Counted from the first letter of the stretch, positions 36,805-47,435 are shown. The stretch is 64,000 nucleotides of DNA from Anaerocolumna chitinilytica (GCF_014218355.1 NZ_AP023368.1:3600001-3664000); one strand, 5' to 3'. Notes: a model not told the origin generated them from the sequence alone. A program made the numbers and translations.

Positions 36805-37608
36805 TTAACCGAGGCTCTGAGCCCGGTATCCTTCGGAGATTTTGTCCAATTCTCTATTAAAACGCTCTAACTGTTCTAAGTCACCGGTTTCATATATTTT
36901 AAAGAATTCGTCCTGTATTTTTACAACTTCTCTTTTATTCGCTACCATATATAAATTCTGAATATTGGTCAGTATATCTGCTACCATATTCGCTTTTACT
37001 TTAAAAGAATTCTGAGCATCCATGATCTCATCTCTGACAGAAGACATCTCCTGGTCTAAGGATATTATCGCATCCGCTGCTTTACTAAGTCTTGTTCTAA
37101 TCTGTTCCGGCATATTTTCCTTATATTTATACTGAAGAGAGTGTTCTATGGTAGCCCAAAAATTCATGGCCAGGGTACGAATCTGTATCTCGGCCTGTAC
37201 CTGCTTTGTACCGTTTAAGGTCTCCACCTTATAATAAATAATCATATGGTAGCTTCTATAGCCGCTGGCCTTCATGTTGGTTATATAATCTTTCTCACTC
37301 TTTACCTGCATGTCGGTACGCATCTTTATAATTTCTACTACTTTCTCTATATCTTCTACGAACTGGCAGATAATACGAATACCGGCAATATCCTCCATCT
37401 TATCTTCAATATCCTGCAAGGGGATGTTCTTCTTCTGGGCCTTTCCCAGAATACTTGAAATGGTTTTAACTCTTCCGTTAACCTGTTCTATTGGCGAGTA
37501 TTCCCCTTTCTTCTTATACTCTTCAATTATGTGGTTGAATTTTACTACCAGTTCATCAACTGCTAAGGCATAAGGGTCCAGAATTTCTCTCCATAATTGT
37601 ATTTCCAT
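36805..37608 (-). CDS. relQ: Small alarmone synthetase (RelQ-like)
   Basis: A 267-residue single-domain (p)ppGpp synthetase with no hydrolase domain. Core motifs: EDIAGIRIICQFVEDI (metal-binding Asp), KASGYRSYHMIIYYKV (G-loop/ATP binding) and EIQIRTLAMNFWATIEHSLQYKY (catalytic Glu in EIQIRT). A C-terminal helix follows, consistent with the tetrameter RelQ type. It converts GDP/GTP and ATP to (p)ppGpp during envelope or starvation stress. A probable promoter lies at 37766-37771. Confidence 0.93.
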   Translation of the reverse strand: MEIQLWREILDPYALAVDELVVKFNHIIEEYKKKGEYSPIEQVNGRVKTISSILGKAQKKNIPLQDIEDKMEDIAGIRIICQFVEDIEKVVEIIKMRTDMQVKSEKDYITNMKASGYRSYHMIIYYKVETLNGTKQVQAEIQIRTLAMNFWATIEHSLQYKYKENMPEQIRTRLSKAADAIISLDQEMSSVRDEIMDAQNSFKVKANMVADILTNIQNLYMVANKREVVKIQDEFFKIYETGDLEQLERFNRELDKISEGYRAQSLG

Positions 37609-37765
37609 TAAAACCTCTTTCCGGATACGAAGTTCCCTGTCGTATCCCTCCTGTTCTTACATATTAATTTATGATGTCGGATAAGTTGATGAAATAAATG
37701 AATTCAACTTACATTGATTGCATAATTGTTTCTGCTTTTATCACAAATCAAATAAATCCAGTCTT

Positions 37766-37795
37766 ATTATAACACAAATTGCCGCATAGTGGAAA
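37766..37795 (-). promoter_or_regulatory. Probable promoter of the alarmone synthetase gene
   Basis: TATAAT (37766-37771) on the minus strand with TTTCCA about 18 bp upstream. The roughly 155-nt leader includes an 8-bp inverted repeat near 37681-37711. Confidence 0.4.
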
Positions 37796-37813
37796 TAAAT
37801 TAAAAGGCCTATT

Positions 37814-38674
37814 TTATCGCTTTTTCTCCAGATAAAGTAAGCATTGATAGGGATTTACACTGGTCTCACCAAGTGCCGTGTCCAGATAAATTCCAAAATG
37901 CAGATGTACCGGAAACATACCTTTTGTGCCTTCCTTTCCATATCCGCTATCTCCCATATAACCTAAAAACTCTCCGGCTTTTATGATATCTCCGGTTTTT
38001 AGGCCTTTAGCATAGGAGTCCAGATGGGCATAATAAAAATAGGCTCCGTGGGGAGCTCTAATACCAACTCTGTAGCCTCCCTTCTCCAACCAGCCAAGCC
38101 TTTCAACTATGCCATCTGATGCACTTATAACCTCATACTTTCCTCTTATATTCTCCTTTGGCATAATATCTGTTCCTTCATGTCTTCTGTTACCGCCGTA
38201 ATTTCTAAGTTCATTCCAGGAATCTCCAAAGGATACGATATCATCTTTGCTTTCTGCTTTTACCGGAAAAAGCTTAACATCTGATAGTAAAGTCTGATAG
38301 TACCCTGTTAATTCCTGAAAAGACTTATTATCCTTTAATTTATCCTGCAAATAATAAAGTTTCTTTTCGGATATATTATCACCCTTTATCAGATTACTCT
38401 GCTTTAACATGGTATATATGGCAGCATACTCTGCCTTACATTCACTTTCCTCTTCCTGTCCCTTTTGATAACATACATTAATATCCCTCAATAAATCCTG
38501 AGGCAACAGCATATTCCGAAAATAATCATAATTAATACCTTCTCTTATTATGGTCTTATAGGCCTTGTTTACGCTGTAAGAATCCAGCCAGGACAATGTT
38601 CTTATCAATATAAGTATGGTAAGTATTAAAACAGCACCAATCAGAATTTTATTACTGTTTATTACCCTGTTCAT
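37814..38674 (-). CDS. Membrane-anchored M23 peptidase
   Basis: 286 residues from ATG 38674. A single membrane span (about 10-28) anchors an external peptidase of the M23/LytM family, which cuts peptidoglycan cross-links. Zinc ligands are in RRHEGTDIMP (His and Asp) and VHLHFGIY (His-x-His), with YYAHLDSYA between them, so the site looks intact. The coding frame appears to continue upstream of this ATG for about 90 codons (see 38675-38950), which would give a basic cytoplasmic tail. No ribosome-binding site is convincing at 38674. Confidence 0.85.
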   Translation of the reverse strand: MNRVINSNKILIGAVLILTILILIRTLSWLDSYSVNKAYKTIIREGINYDYFRNMLLPQDLLRDINVCYQKGQEEESECKAEYAAIYTMLKQSNLIKGDNISEKKLYYLQDKLKDNKSFQELTGYYQTLLSDVKLFPVKAESKDDIVSFGDSWNELRNYGGNRRHEGTDIMPKENIRGKYEVISASDGIVERLGWLEKGGYRVGIRAPHGAYFYYAHLDSYAKGLKTGDIIKAGEFLGYMGDSGYGKEGTKGMFPVHLHFGIYLDTALGETSVNPYQCLLYLEKKR

Positions 38675-38950
38675 CTTTCTTTCAGAAAGGGGTAATCTTC
38701 GTACGGATGTCCCTTCATATTCGGTAATTCTAATCTGATTCCTTACGCTGCTTTGCTTCTTGATTTTCTTTGTAATCTCTGCGGCGCTTAGCTTAATTGG
38801 ATTTTCCGGAACGGTTGCAATTTTTTGCTGTTTGCCTAATCGGCTCCCTTTTTTTGCTCTTTTTTGATTGTCTGCACTTATCCTTTGAAGTTTTTTCTTT
38901 ATCTGATTATTATCTATAACCGCCAGGCTTTCCCCAGTATGTATATTTTT
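38675..38950 (-). other. In-frame coding-like extension of the M23 gene without a standard start
   Basis: Reading upstream from ATG 38674 in the same frame, there is no stop until TAG at 38953-38951. The encoded sequence looks protein-like: Lys-rich, with NQIKKKLQRISADNQKRAKK, then PENPIKLSAAEITKKIKKQS and ITEYEGTSVRRLPLSERK. The stretch holds no ATG, GTG or TTG in frame; CTG at 38926-38924 behind GGGGA is the best candidate. In another frame an ATG near 38959 leads to a stop at 38917-38915, so a frameshift is an alternative. Nothing else was found between here and the GH95 gene. Confidence 0.55.
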
Positions 38951-39028
38951 CTACACATACCAGTTTTACGAAATGTCCCTAACATTATATGCCTGTCTTT
39001 TAAAACTATACCACCTGACAGGGTTAGT

Positions 39029-41380
39029 TTATCTCTTATAAGTACTTATACATTGCAATTTATTATCAAGTATATAAGTCATCCCTGCCAAAGCATTAAA
39101 ATCCTCTGTCTTATCTTTAACTCTTAATCGTATTTTTCCATCATAAGCAGCCCTAATTGTAATCTCATTTGCATTTCCTTCTTTCCAGCTGATATCTATC
39201 TCATATCCTCCTCTTGCCTTTAACCCTTTTACATAGCCTTCTTTCCAGGCACTAGGCAGTGCAGGAAGAATATGAATCTCCTCCTGATGGCTTTGAAGCA
39301 GCATTTCTGCTATACCTGCAGAGCATCCGAAATTACCGTCAATTTGAAAGGGCGGATGATTGTCAAATAAATTTGGCAAGGTTGAATTACGAAGCAATTC
39401 TAAAATATTTTGATATGCCTTCTCTCCTTCTTCCAAGCGAGCCCACATATTAATAATCCATGCTCTGCTCCAGCCTGTATGTCCGCCTCCGTTTGCCAGC
39501 CTTCTATTCAGTGTCTTCTTTGCCGCTTCTGCTAAGTCAGGGGTTTTCTCTACGGAAATCTGATTTCCCGGATGCAAAGCAAATAGATGAGATATATGAC
39601 GATGTCCCGGGTCGATCTCCTCATAATCTTGTGTCCATTCCATTATTTGACCGTATTTCCCGATTTTCATCTCCGGTACCTTGGCTGATATTCTTATCAT
39701 CTCCTCACGGAATTCTTTGTCTGTCTCTAAGATTACGGAGGCTTTCATACATGCATTGAAAAGAGCATGTATTATCTGATTATCCATAGATGCTCCCATG
39801 CAGATTACAGCCGTTTCACCATTTGGAAGACGGTACTCATTTTCAGGAGAAAGAGTCGGGCTAGTAACCAGATTGCCATTACCATCTTCTATCAAAAAGT
39901 CAATGATGAACTCCACCGCTTCTTTCATCGTATTATAGGATTCCTTTAAAAAATCCAAGTCTTTCGTAAACTCGTAGTGCTCCCATAAATGGAGGCATAA
40001 CCAAGCCGCTCCCATAACCCAATAGGTGGAGCTAAGGCAAACATCCTGAGGTGCTGTATCTGCCCAGATATCTGTATTATGATGCGCCATAAATCCTCTG
40101 CAGCCATACATGATACTGGCTGTTTTTCTTCCGTTAACTCTCATCCTTTCCAGATGGTCAAATAAGGGGAGATGACATTCCGATAGATTACAGGTCTCTG
40201 CCGGCCAGTAATTCATTTGAGTATTAATATTTATGGTGTATTTGCTATCCCAGGCAGGAAGCATATCCTTGTTCCAGATTCCCTGCAGATTGGCAGGCAA
40301 AGCTCCTGGTCTGCTGCTAGCTATCAGTAAATATCTGCCGTACTGAAAGAACAGGTTTATCAGCCCGATATCCTCTTCTCCTTTTTTCATCCGTTCCAGC
40401 CTGACATCGGTAGGCAGACAACTCTTGTCCGAATCTTCTATCCCTGTAATATTATCATTGATATGCAATTGTACCCGTGAGAATAATATTCCATAGTCCT
40501 TGCTATGGGCCTGGTAGAGCTCCTGGTAGGAAAGTGCTGCTAAGCTTTCTGTCTGCCCCATACACGCTTTTACAGGGTCCGCTTCCCTATAAGTTGTGTT
40601 TGCAGTAAGCAGCAAGGTAACAGCATCTGCACGCTCAACAATAACAGAATTGCCAAGTGTTGAAACGCAGCCCCCTTCTGTCTGAATCTTCAACATACTT
40701 GCAAAACTTATTGCTTCATTACCCCCGCATTGCCCCGCCATCACAGAACTATCCGGGGAAATGGCATAGGATTTGTCTACATAAGCATTAAACCCTCCGT
40801 TATACCGGAATTTATGAGTGTTAAAGGGTTCATAATTCCAGGGGGCAGTGCCTCTTGAAAGCTGTGTATGTAGAGAGATTGCACCACTTTTGTCTGCTGT
40901 TAACCTTATTACCATGGCTCCATGGGGATAACTGGTGAATATCTCTCTTTTATAATGAACTCCTTCCAGGCAATATTCCACTCTTACAGTACCCGTTTCA
41001 AGGTCCAATTCACGATAATAATCCATTACAGAGCCTTTTTCATTGCGAAAGAAAAGATATAAATCACCCAAGGGTTCATAATGCCGCTGCCCTTCCGGCG
41101 TTCCCGATAATGCCATAACAGAGAGTTCTTCTGCTTCTTTCATTCTTCCTTCGGATATCAGGCTGCGAATACGCTGAAGGTTTGAAGCAGCATCCGGATT
41201 ATTACGGTCCATCGGTCCTCCATACCAGACACTATCCTCATTTAATTGAATTCTTTCACTATAAACATTTCCAAAAACCATACCACCAAGTCTGCCATTT
41301 CCTAATGGTAATGCTTCCTCCCAGTTCTCTGCCGGTTTGTTATACCAGAGCTTCATTGTGTTTTGTGTTGGTTTATTCAT
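39029..41380 (-). CDS. GH95 alpha-L-fucosidase
   Basis: A 783-residue glycoside hydrolase family 95 enzyme, an inverting 1,2-alpha-L-fucosidase (some members are alpha-L-galactosidases) acting on fucosylated xyloglucan or host glycans. The N-terminal beta-domain starts MKLWYNKPAENWEEALPLGNGRLGG (first part quoted). The catalytic (alpha/alpha)6 barrel contains MNYWPAETCNLSE and the C-terminal FQIDGNFGCSAGIAEMLLQS. No signal peptide is seen, so it works on imported oligosaccharides. GGGAGAG precedes the ATG. It is monocistronic. Confidence 0.94.
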   Translation of the reverse strand: MNKPTQNTMKLWYNKPAENWEEALPLGNGRLGGMVFGNVYSERIQLNEDSVWYGGPMDRNNPDAASNLQRIRSLISEGRMKEAEELSVMALSGTPEGQRHYEPLGDLYLFFRNEKGSVMDYYRELDLETGTVRVEYCLEGVHYKREIFTSYPHGAMVIRLTADKSGAISLHTQLSRGTAPWNYEPFNTHKFRYNGGFNAYVDKSYAISPDSSVMAGQCGGNEAISFASMLKIQTEGGCVSTLGNSVIVERADAVTLLLTANTTYREADPVKACMGQTESLAALSYQELYQAHSKDYGILFSRVQLHINDNITGIEDSDKSCLPTDVRLERMKKGEEDIGLINLFFQYGRYLLIASSRPGALPANLQGIWNKDMLPAWDSKYTININTQMNYWPAETCNLSECHLPLFDHLERMRVNGRKTASIMYGCRGFMAHHNTDIWADTAPQDVCLSSTYWVMGAAWLCLHLWEHYEFTKDLDFLKESYNTMKEAVEFIIDFLIEDGNGNLVTSPTLSPENEYRLPNGETAVICMGASMDNQIIHALFNACMKASVILETDKEFREEMIRISAKVPEMKIGKYGQIMEWTQDYEEIDPGHRHISHLFALHPGNQISVEKTPDLAEAAKKTLNRRLANGGGHTGWSRAWIINMWARLEEGEKAYQNILELLRNSTLPNLFDNHPPFQIDGNFGCSAGIAEMLLQSHQEEIHILPALPSAWKEGYVKGLKARGGYEIDISWKEGNANEITIRAAYDGKIRLRVKDKTEDFNALAGMTYILDNKLQCISTYKR

Positions 41381-41629
41381 GCAATATTCTCTCCCTACAG
41401 TTTAATCTATATTATTTTCACTCCACGCATTTAAACAATTTTATTATAGCATAATCTCTCATGTACTATTTTGTAATTTTAATGGTTTTATCTTATTCAG
41501 ATTAATAAAAGCTGAAAATAAAAAAGAAAGAAACAGTATGGAATCCTTCACACACCCGTATTCGTCTGCGTTAAGTGATACCTTATTGTTCCTTTATCTT
41601 TTTTATTATAGTTAATGATTTCTTATTGC

Positions 41630-42871
41630 TTACTTCTTATCTCCAGTTCCTTCATTGATAAAGTTCTGTAAAAGAGTTGTATTTTCTTTCATATCAGGAA
41701 TTAAGACCGACATCCCTCTGACGGTTCCCACATCATACATGTTATCCGCAGGTATTCGTAAGGTCATTAAATCATTTCCCTGGATTTCTGTCAGCTCTTT
41801 TAGATAGGTTGTAAACTGTTCTTTTGAAAGATCTGTTGTAATATCAGGGAGGATGCTATTCGCAAGGAGGGCGAGTTCCGGCAGACTCTTGGTTTTATAT
41901 TTTTCATAAATAGCATTTAACACGATCCGTTGTCTTGAGGTTCTGCCAAAATCATTCAGTTCATGATCACCTGTGGCTACATAACGAATTCTGCAATAAC
42001 CCAATGCCTGATTGCCGTTTAGTACCTGGGTACCAGTTGTAACGTGTCGGTATTCTTCTTTGGATATATAATTGGTGCTGTTTAAATAATCTGCTTCATT
42101 CCTGGTCAATGTTATGGTAACACCACCAAGCTTGTCTATAATATCCTCAAAGGTATCGAACCCAACCAGCATATAACCATCCAGATGAATACCAAAATTG
42201 GTACTTAAGGTCTCATAAAGCAAAGGTACTCCGCCGTACTCATAAGCGGCATTCAATTTATTATCCCGAAATCCGGGTATTTGTACCAGCATATCTCTCA
42301 TAAGAGAAGTAAGTTTGATACATTTTCCCTTCTTGTCCAAGGTTGCAATCATCATAATATCTGTTCTGCCATTTGCAATTCCTGAATTAATGGCCTCTTC
42401 CCCTAAGAGAAGAATATTAACGGTCTTATCCTCCTGCTCGGTTATACCTGCAGCCGTAGGTGTTGCAGTCGGTACATCCGTAGGTGTCAGAGTCGGACCC
42501 GATGTTTCCTGATGAATGGTACTGTTTTCATCATGGACCATCTTTCCATAAGCATAACTGGAAACAGCATCAAAAAGTATTCCACGCCCAAAGGGAGTAA
42601 TAATTATTACAAGTATAACTACAATAGCCAGGACAACTGACACAAGAACAGCCTTTAACCCTCTATGCTTCTTACGGGAATTTTGTTTTAATTTCCCCTT
42701 GGGAGCAATTTCAGCAGCTACTTGTTCTTTCAGACTTTCTGTAATATCATTTAACAATTCATCTTCCTGTCCCCTGATTAGTATCTGCATTCCAAGTGGA
42801 TCTTCTTCCAGTGTCTTATGTAGCTCTTCTGTAATGATATTTTCATTTGTTCCTGTCTCTGGTTTTTGCAT
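41630..42871 (-). CDS. LytR-CpsA-Psr (LCP) family cell-wall glycopolymer transferase
   Basis: 413 residues. A cytoplasmic segment of about 75 residues, one membrane span (AVLVSVVLAIVVILVIIIT) and a Thr/Pro linker precede the LCP domain. The domain has RTDIMMIATLDKKGK, SLMRDMLVQIPG and GYCRIRYVATGDHELNDFGRTSRQ (in part), including the conserved Arg residues that bind polyprenyl phosphate. LCP proteins transfer teichoic acid or polysaccharide to peptidoglycan outside the cell. The gene has a consensus promoter (42914-42942). Confidence 0.93.
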   Translation of the reverse strand: MQKPETGTNENIITEELHKTLEEDPLGMQILIRGQEDELLNDITESLKEQVAAEIAPKGKLKQNSRKKHRGLKAVLVSVVLAIVVILVIIITPFGRGILFDAVSSYAYGKMVHDENSTIHQETSGPTLTPTDVPTATPTAAGITEQEDKTVNILLLGEEAINSGIANGRTDIMMIATLDKKGKCIKLTSLMRDMLVQIPGFRDNKLNAAYEYGGVPLLYETLSTNFGIHLDGYMLVGFDTFEDIIDKLGGVTITLTRNEADYLNSTNYISKEEYRHVTTGTQVLNGNQALGYCRIRYVATGDHELNDFGRTSRQRIVLNAIYEKYKTKSLPELALLANSILPDITTDLSKEQFTTYLKELTEIQGNDLMTLRIPADNMYDVGTVRGMSVLIPDMKENTTLLQNFINEGTGDKK

Positions 42872-42913
42872 ATGCGGCTCCTAAGCACAAATTACCATAT
42901 TATGGTAGGTATT

Positions 42914-42942
42914 ATTATAGCATGATGTCCGGCTGTTGTAAA
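42914..42942 (-). promoter_or_regulatory. Promoter of the LCP gene
   Basis: TTTACA (42937-42942) and TATAAT (42914-42919) on the minus strand, 17 bp apart. Confidence 0.75.
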
Positions 42943-43037
42943 ATCATTTTACATCATTTCCCATTTATATATAACACCGTGCTTTCCCCCACAGGAATTC
43001 CGTCTGTACAGAGGATTCACAGGTAATATGTAACCAG

Positions 43038-44261
43038 TTATTTGTTCAGGGAAGCATAACCACTTTCACCAAAATTCACATCAAAAGAGATACTCTTCAT
43101 ATATTGATAGAATTCCCGAACTTTGTTTGTATCCGATATAAGCTGTGTCTTCCCATTCGCCGCATAAGCAGGAAGCAGTTGAATTTTTGAATTAAGCTCT
43201 TCATCTAAGGTTACTTTTAAGACGGCGGTACTTTTAATATTGCTGTAAAACATATAATTACCAAGACTGTATATAATAGGCTTGCCCTTATAATATTCCA
43301 TCCCCTGTAAGACGTGAGGGTGGCTTCCGATCACCAAATCAGCCCCGGCGTCGATATACTGTTTTGCCAGGTTTCTTTGATAATCTTTCGGAGTATCCAT
43401 CCTCTCAATTCCCCAATGAAGATATACAATTACATAGTCACTGTTCTCCCTGGCAGTCTTAATATCTTCCAGTAAGAAGGTCGGATCATAGGTGGTAAGC
43501 ATACCCGGTTTTGTCTCAGTGGCATTCCAATTATACTCGGGTATTACTCTGGACGCAGCTAGAAAGGCCAATGTCTTCCCTTTGTCTTTAACATAATGAA
43601 TGTTCCTTGCCTCTTTCAGATTATTCCCGGCACCGACATAGGCAATTCCTGCCCCATTCAAAGTATCAAAGGAATCTTTTAGCGCTTCTGTTCCAAAATC
43701 CATAGAATGATTATTGGCAAGAGTTACAACATCTATACCCATATCCTTAAAAGCAGTGACATAGTCCGGATTTACCCGGAAAGTAAACTGTTTATTCTCA
43801 GCCCGCTTTCCGCCTTTACTAAAAGTAAATTCCTGGTTCACCATCGTTATATCAGCATCTTTCATATCCTTTAAAAGCTTGGAATCTATTATACCGTCTA
43901 TTCCCTTATTTTTGTAAGCAGCTGCTACTGCATCGGATAAATAAATATCTCCTGCAAAGAACAGATTAATATCACCTTCTTCTTCAGCAGCAGAAGGTGT
44001 TACCGTATCTGTTACGCTCTCTCCTGAATCAGTGCTCTGCCCATTATTCTTACTATCATCTGCTGTCGGGGTTACTTTGTCAGGCACAGCCGTTACCGAA
44101 TCTGCTCCGCCAGACACCGATGCAAGATCTCCTGCTATTGAATTGTTTGTTCCTTCTTTCCCCCATAGATAACCTTTTGTCTCATAACAGATTACCAGTG
44201 CCAATAAGCCAAAAGTACAAAGAATAAAGGTCAGGAGACCATACATCTTACGTTTACTCAT
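43038..44261 (-). CDS. CapA-family (PGA_cap) putative metallophosphatase
   Basis: 407 residues. An N-terminal membrane anchor (about 7-26) and a Ser/Thr/Asp-rich linker are followed by the CapA domain (about 97-400): FAGDIYLSDAVA, NQEFTFS, LANNHSMDFG, VYLHWGIER and GADLVIGSHPHVLQG carry the metal-binding residues. CapA proteins are linked to poly-gamma-glutamate capsule anchoring, but many clostridial homologues are of unknown role and no capBC genes are here. Its ATG overlaps the pepD stop by 4 bp, so the two are translationally coupled. Confidence 0.9.
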   Translation of the reverse strand: MSKRKMYGLLTFILCTFGLLALVICYETKGYLWGKEGTNNSIAGDLASVSGGADSVTAVPDKVTPTADDSKNNGQSTDSGESVTDTVTPSAAEEEGDINLFFAGDIYLSDAVAAAYKNKGIDGIIDSKLLKDMKDADITMVNQEFTFSKGGKRAENKQFTFRVNPDYVTAFKDMGIDVVTLANNHSMDFGTEALKDSFDTLNGAGIAYVGAGNNLKEARNIHYVKDKGKTLAFLAASRVIPEYNWNATETKPGMLTTYDPTFLLEDIKTARENSDYVIVYLHWGIERMDTPKDYQRNLAKQYIDAGADLVIGSHPHVLQGMEYYKGKPIIYSLGNYMFYSNIKSTAVLKVTLDEELNSKIQLLPAYAANGKTQLISDTNKVREFYQYMKSISFDVNFGESGYASLNK

Positions 44262-45715
44262 AAATTCTTCATTCCCTCAATCACTTTTTCAATATATTGA
44301 TAAACTCTAATAGTTGAAGATATGCTAAGTCTTTCCTTCGGCGTATGAATATCCCACATATCAGGTCCTAAGGATACCATGTCGATGCCAGGAATCTTTT
44401 CAGCAAAGAAGCTGCATTCAAGTCCAGCATGAATCGCTTCGAGTTTAGGTGCCTTCTTATATAACTCTTCATATACTTTGGATAAATATTCCCTTAAGGG
44501 AGATTCTTTTTTATACTCCCAAGCTGGGTACTGTCCTCTTATTACGAATTCTCCGCCCATGAATTCACAGATATAATTAAGCTGTTTTGCCAGGAATTCT
44601 TTATAGCTGTTAACAGAACTTCTGACTGAAAAGCAGATAATTGCCTTCTCTTCTTCCATGTGAAAAATCCCGAGGTTTAAGGAACTTTCTACCAATCCTG
44701 GAATATCATTACTCATACACTGAACACCATTCGGTGTATTTAATAGAATAAAAAGCAGTTTTTCAAAGGAAGTAGGATGGAGTATTTTATATTCGCCTTC
44801 TTCACCCTGCATTACTCCAATATTAAGATGAGGTTCATTGGTTACAAATTCATTTTTGTATTTCCTTGATAAGCCGCTTATAATATCGGCAAAGCGGTCA
44901 TATTCATCAGCATCTATTACAATTTCTGCTTTAGAATCTCTAGGTATAGCATTATCTTTTAGCCCGCCATTAAACTCTACCAGTTGAAAATCCATAGCAC
45001 CTTTTAGTTCAAATAAAAGCCTTGCCATTAATTTTGTTGCATTGATATGATTTTTATGAATCTCGGCACCTGAATGTCCGCCCTGTAAATCCGATATCGC
45101 AATAATTATCTTAAGGCCCTCTGCTTTGATACGTTTTAAAGGCAATTCACAGGTTGCTGTTAAACCACCGGCGGAACTAGTTAGAAGTATACCTTCTTCC
45201 TCAGAATCAATATTTAGAAGTAACTTACCCTTAAAATCTGATACATCAAGGCCGATAGCTCCATCCATTCCAGTCTCTTCATCCGTTGTCATAACAGCTT
45301 CAAGTCTGGGATGTTCTAAGGTGTCATCATCAAAAAGAGCAAGAATATAGGCAAGAGCAATCCCATCATCACCGCCTAAGGTAGTGCGGTCTGCGTGGAT
45401 AAAATCACCTTCTGTAAACAGCTCAATACCTTCCTTTAAGAAATCATGGGTACAGTCATTTGTCTTCTCACACACCATATCCATATGTCCCTGTAAGATT
45501 AGGGCGGGAGCATTTTCATAACCGGGTGTAGCTCCCTTAAACATAATTACATTCTCATATTCATCCTGGCGATAGGCTAACCCTTTTGTTTTTGCAAACT
45601 CCACCAGATAATCACTGATTGCTTTATTGTTTTTGGAGCCTCTTGGAACAGCTGAAATTTCAGTAAAATAATAAAATACTTTTTTATAATCAAGTTCTTT
45701 TAATGTCTGATTCAT
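44258..45715 (-). CDS. pepD: Aminoacyl-histidine dipeptidase (M20 family)
   Basis: A 485-residue cytosolic zinc dipeptidase. Metal-binding and catalytic motifs: LILQGHMDMVCEK (His, Asp), TLGGDDGIALAYILAL (bridging Asp), TTDEETGMDGA (catalytic Glu, metal Glu) and a C-terminal His in WDIHTPKERLS. It hydrolyses Xaa-His and other dipeptides. Located upstream of, and coupled to, the CapA-like gene. Confidence 0.94.
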   Translation of the reverse strand: MNQTLKELDYKKVFYYFTEISAVPRGSKNNKAISDYLVEFAKTKGLAYRQDEYENVIMFKGATPGYENAPALILQGHMDMVCEKTNDCTHDFLKEGIELFTEGDFIHADRTTLGGDDGIALAYILALFDDDTLEHPRLEAVMTTDEETGMDGAIGLDVSDFKGKLLLNIDSEEEGILLTSSAGGLTATCELPLKRIKAEGLKIIIAISDLQGGHSGAEIHKNHINATKLMARLLFELKGAMDFQLVEFNGGLKDNAIPRDSKAEIVIDADEYDRFADIISGLSRKYKNEFVTNEPHLNIGVMQGEEGEYKILHPTSFEKLLFILLNTPNGVQCMSNDIPGLVESSLNLGIFHMEEEKAIICFSVRSSVNSYKEFLAKQLNYICEFMGGEFVIRGQYPAWEYKKESPLREYLSKVYEELYKKAPKLEAIHAGLECSFFAEKIPGIDMVSLGPDMWDIHTPKERLSISSTIRVYQYIEKVIEGMKNL

Positions 45716-45772
45716 ATTGCATCCTTCTTTCTGAATTACATCGCCCTTATTCAGCTGATACAGGGCTGATTT

Positions 45773-47137
45773 TTAATTTTTAAAACTATGGATAGGAGCC
45801 GGAATTCTTCCTCCCCTGTTAATAAAATCATCACAAGCAAAACGATTTACCGGCATTACCGGTGCATATCCTAATAGTCCGCCGAATTCTACCATCTCTC
45901 CCACAGATTTACCGATTACCGGTATCAGTCTGACTGCTGTCGTTTTTTGATTAATCATACCGATAGCCATCTCATCTGCTATAATCCCCGAGATTGTGGT
46001 TGCTTTTGTATCTCCCGGTATTGCTATCATATCAAGACCCACAGAGCAGACACAGGTCATAGCTTCCAGTTTCTCTAAGGTAAGGGCACCTACCTGCACA
46101 GCTTCAATCATACCTCTGTCCTCGCTGACAGGAATAAACGCACCGCTTAAACCTCCCACATAGGAAGAAGCCATAACACCGCCTTTTTTTACATTGTCAT
46201 TCAGAAGTGCCAGAGCTGCCGTTGTTCCGGGTGCTCCTGCCCTTTCAAGACCCATTTCTTCAAAAATTTCTGCAATACTGTCTCCTACCGCAGGTGTAGG
46301 TGCCAGGGAAAGGTCAATTATCCCAAAAGGAATATTCAAGCGCTTTGAAGCCTCCCTTGCTACTAACTGGCCGACTCTTGTGATCTTAAAGGCTGTAGTC
46401 TTAACCGTTTCGCAAAGAGTCTCAAAATCCGCTCCTTTTACACGCTTTAGTGCATTCTTTACAACTCCCGGACCGCTGACACCAACATTAATTACGGCAT
46501 CACCTTCCGTAACACCATGAAAAGCACCTGCCATAAAGGGGTTGTCATCGGGAGCATTGCAGAATACTACCAGCTTAGCACATCCGATAGAGTCTCTTTC
46601 TTTGGTATTTTCCGCTGTCTTTAATATAATTTCACCCAATAGCTTAACAGCGTCCATATCAATACCTGTCTTGGTAGAACCCACATTAACAGAAGAACAA
46701 ACTCTCTCAGTAACAGAAAGTGCTTCCGGTATGGATTCAATCAAATAGCGGTCGCCTGTTGTCATACCTTTGGAAACTAAGGCCGAGTATCCTCCGATAA
46801 AATTCACACCTACTACCTTTGCCGCTGCATCCAGGGTTTTTGCGATAGTCACATAATCCTCAGGAGATTTGCAGGCGCAGCTGCCTACCAATGCAATTGG
46901 AGTAACAGAAATTCTCTTATTTACTATAGGTATGCCATATTCACGCTCAATAGCAGCTCCGGTAGCAACCAGATCTTTTGCAACTGTTGTTATTTTATCA
47001 TATATCTTTTTATTTAATACATCCAGGTTATTATCAGCACAATCTAACAGGCTTATTCCAAGGGTTATGGTTCTGACATCCAGGTTTTCCTGTTCAATCA
47101 TCTTATTGGTTTCTATAACCTCATTCATGTCAATCAT
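45773..47137 (-). CDS. UPF0210/DUF711 (PFL-family) protein
   Basis: A 454-residue protein of the conserved DUF711 family, usually encoded next to an ACT-domain gene, as here. Family features include the Gly/Ala-rich [17 protein letters not shown] and [20 protein letters not shown] segments. It is distantly related in fold to glycyl-radical enzyme-like barrels, but no radical glycine motif is apparent. Function is not established. It follows the ACT gene by 25 bp in one operon. Confidence 0.92.
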   Translation of the reverse strand: MIDMNEVIETNKMIEQENLDVRTITLGISLLDCADNNLDVLNKKIYDKITTVAKDLVATGAAIEREYGIPIVNKRISVTPIALVGSCACKSPEDYVTIAKTLDAAAKVVGVNFIGGYSALVSKGMTTGDRYLIESIPEALSVTERVCSSVNVGSTKTGIDMDAVKLLGEIILKTAENTKERDSIGCAKLVVFCNAPDDNPFMAGAFHGVTEGDAVINVGVSGPGVVKNALKRVKGADFETLCETVKTTAFKITRVGQLVAREASKRLNIPFGIIDLSLAPTPAVGDSIAEIFEEMGLERAGAPGTTAALALLNDNVKKGGVMASSYVGGLSGAFIPVSEDRGMIEAVQVGALTLEKLEAMTCVCSVGLDMIAIPGDTKATTISGIIADEMAIGMINQKTTAVRLIPVIGKSVGEMVEFGGLLGYAPVMPVNRFACDDFINRGGRIPAPIHSFKN

Positions 47138-47162
47138 ATAGGTACCTCCGATTATCCGTTTG

Positions 47163-47435
47163 TTAGAGTCTGTGCATCATGTTGAAGATATCTTCATGCT
47201 GTGCTTTTATAACAACACCGATTTCCTTTCCCAATTCTTCTAATTCCGTAGCAATGACATCAAACCCTTTGGTAGCTTCATTGGCATCCACAATCATCAT
47301 CATATTAAAATATCCTTGGACAATTGTCTGCGAAATATCCATAATATTAATTTTATTACCGGCAAGATAGGTGCAAACCTTTGCAATAATTCCAACCTGG
47401 TCCTTCCCTACAACGGATATGATAGTTTTTTTCAT
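47163..47435 (-). CDS. ACT-domain protein (UPF0237)
   Basis: A 90-residue single ACT domain ([20 protein letters not shown] at the N-terminus) expected to bind an amino acid or similar ligand. The start is ATG 47435 behind GGAGG; the upstream ATG overlaps that site. Conserved pairing with DUF711 suggests it regulates or partners the DUF711 protein. Confidence 0.92.
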   Translation of the reverse strand: MKKTIISVVGKDQVGIIAKVCTYLAGNKINIMDISQTIVQGYFNMMMIVDANEATKGFDVIATELEELGKEIGVVIKAQHEDIFNMMHRL

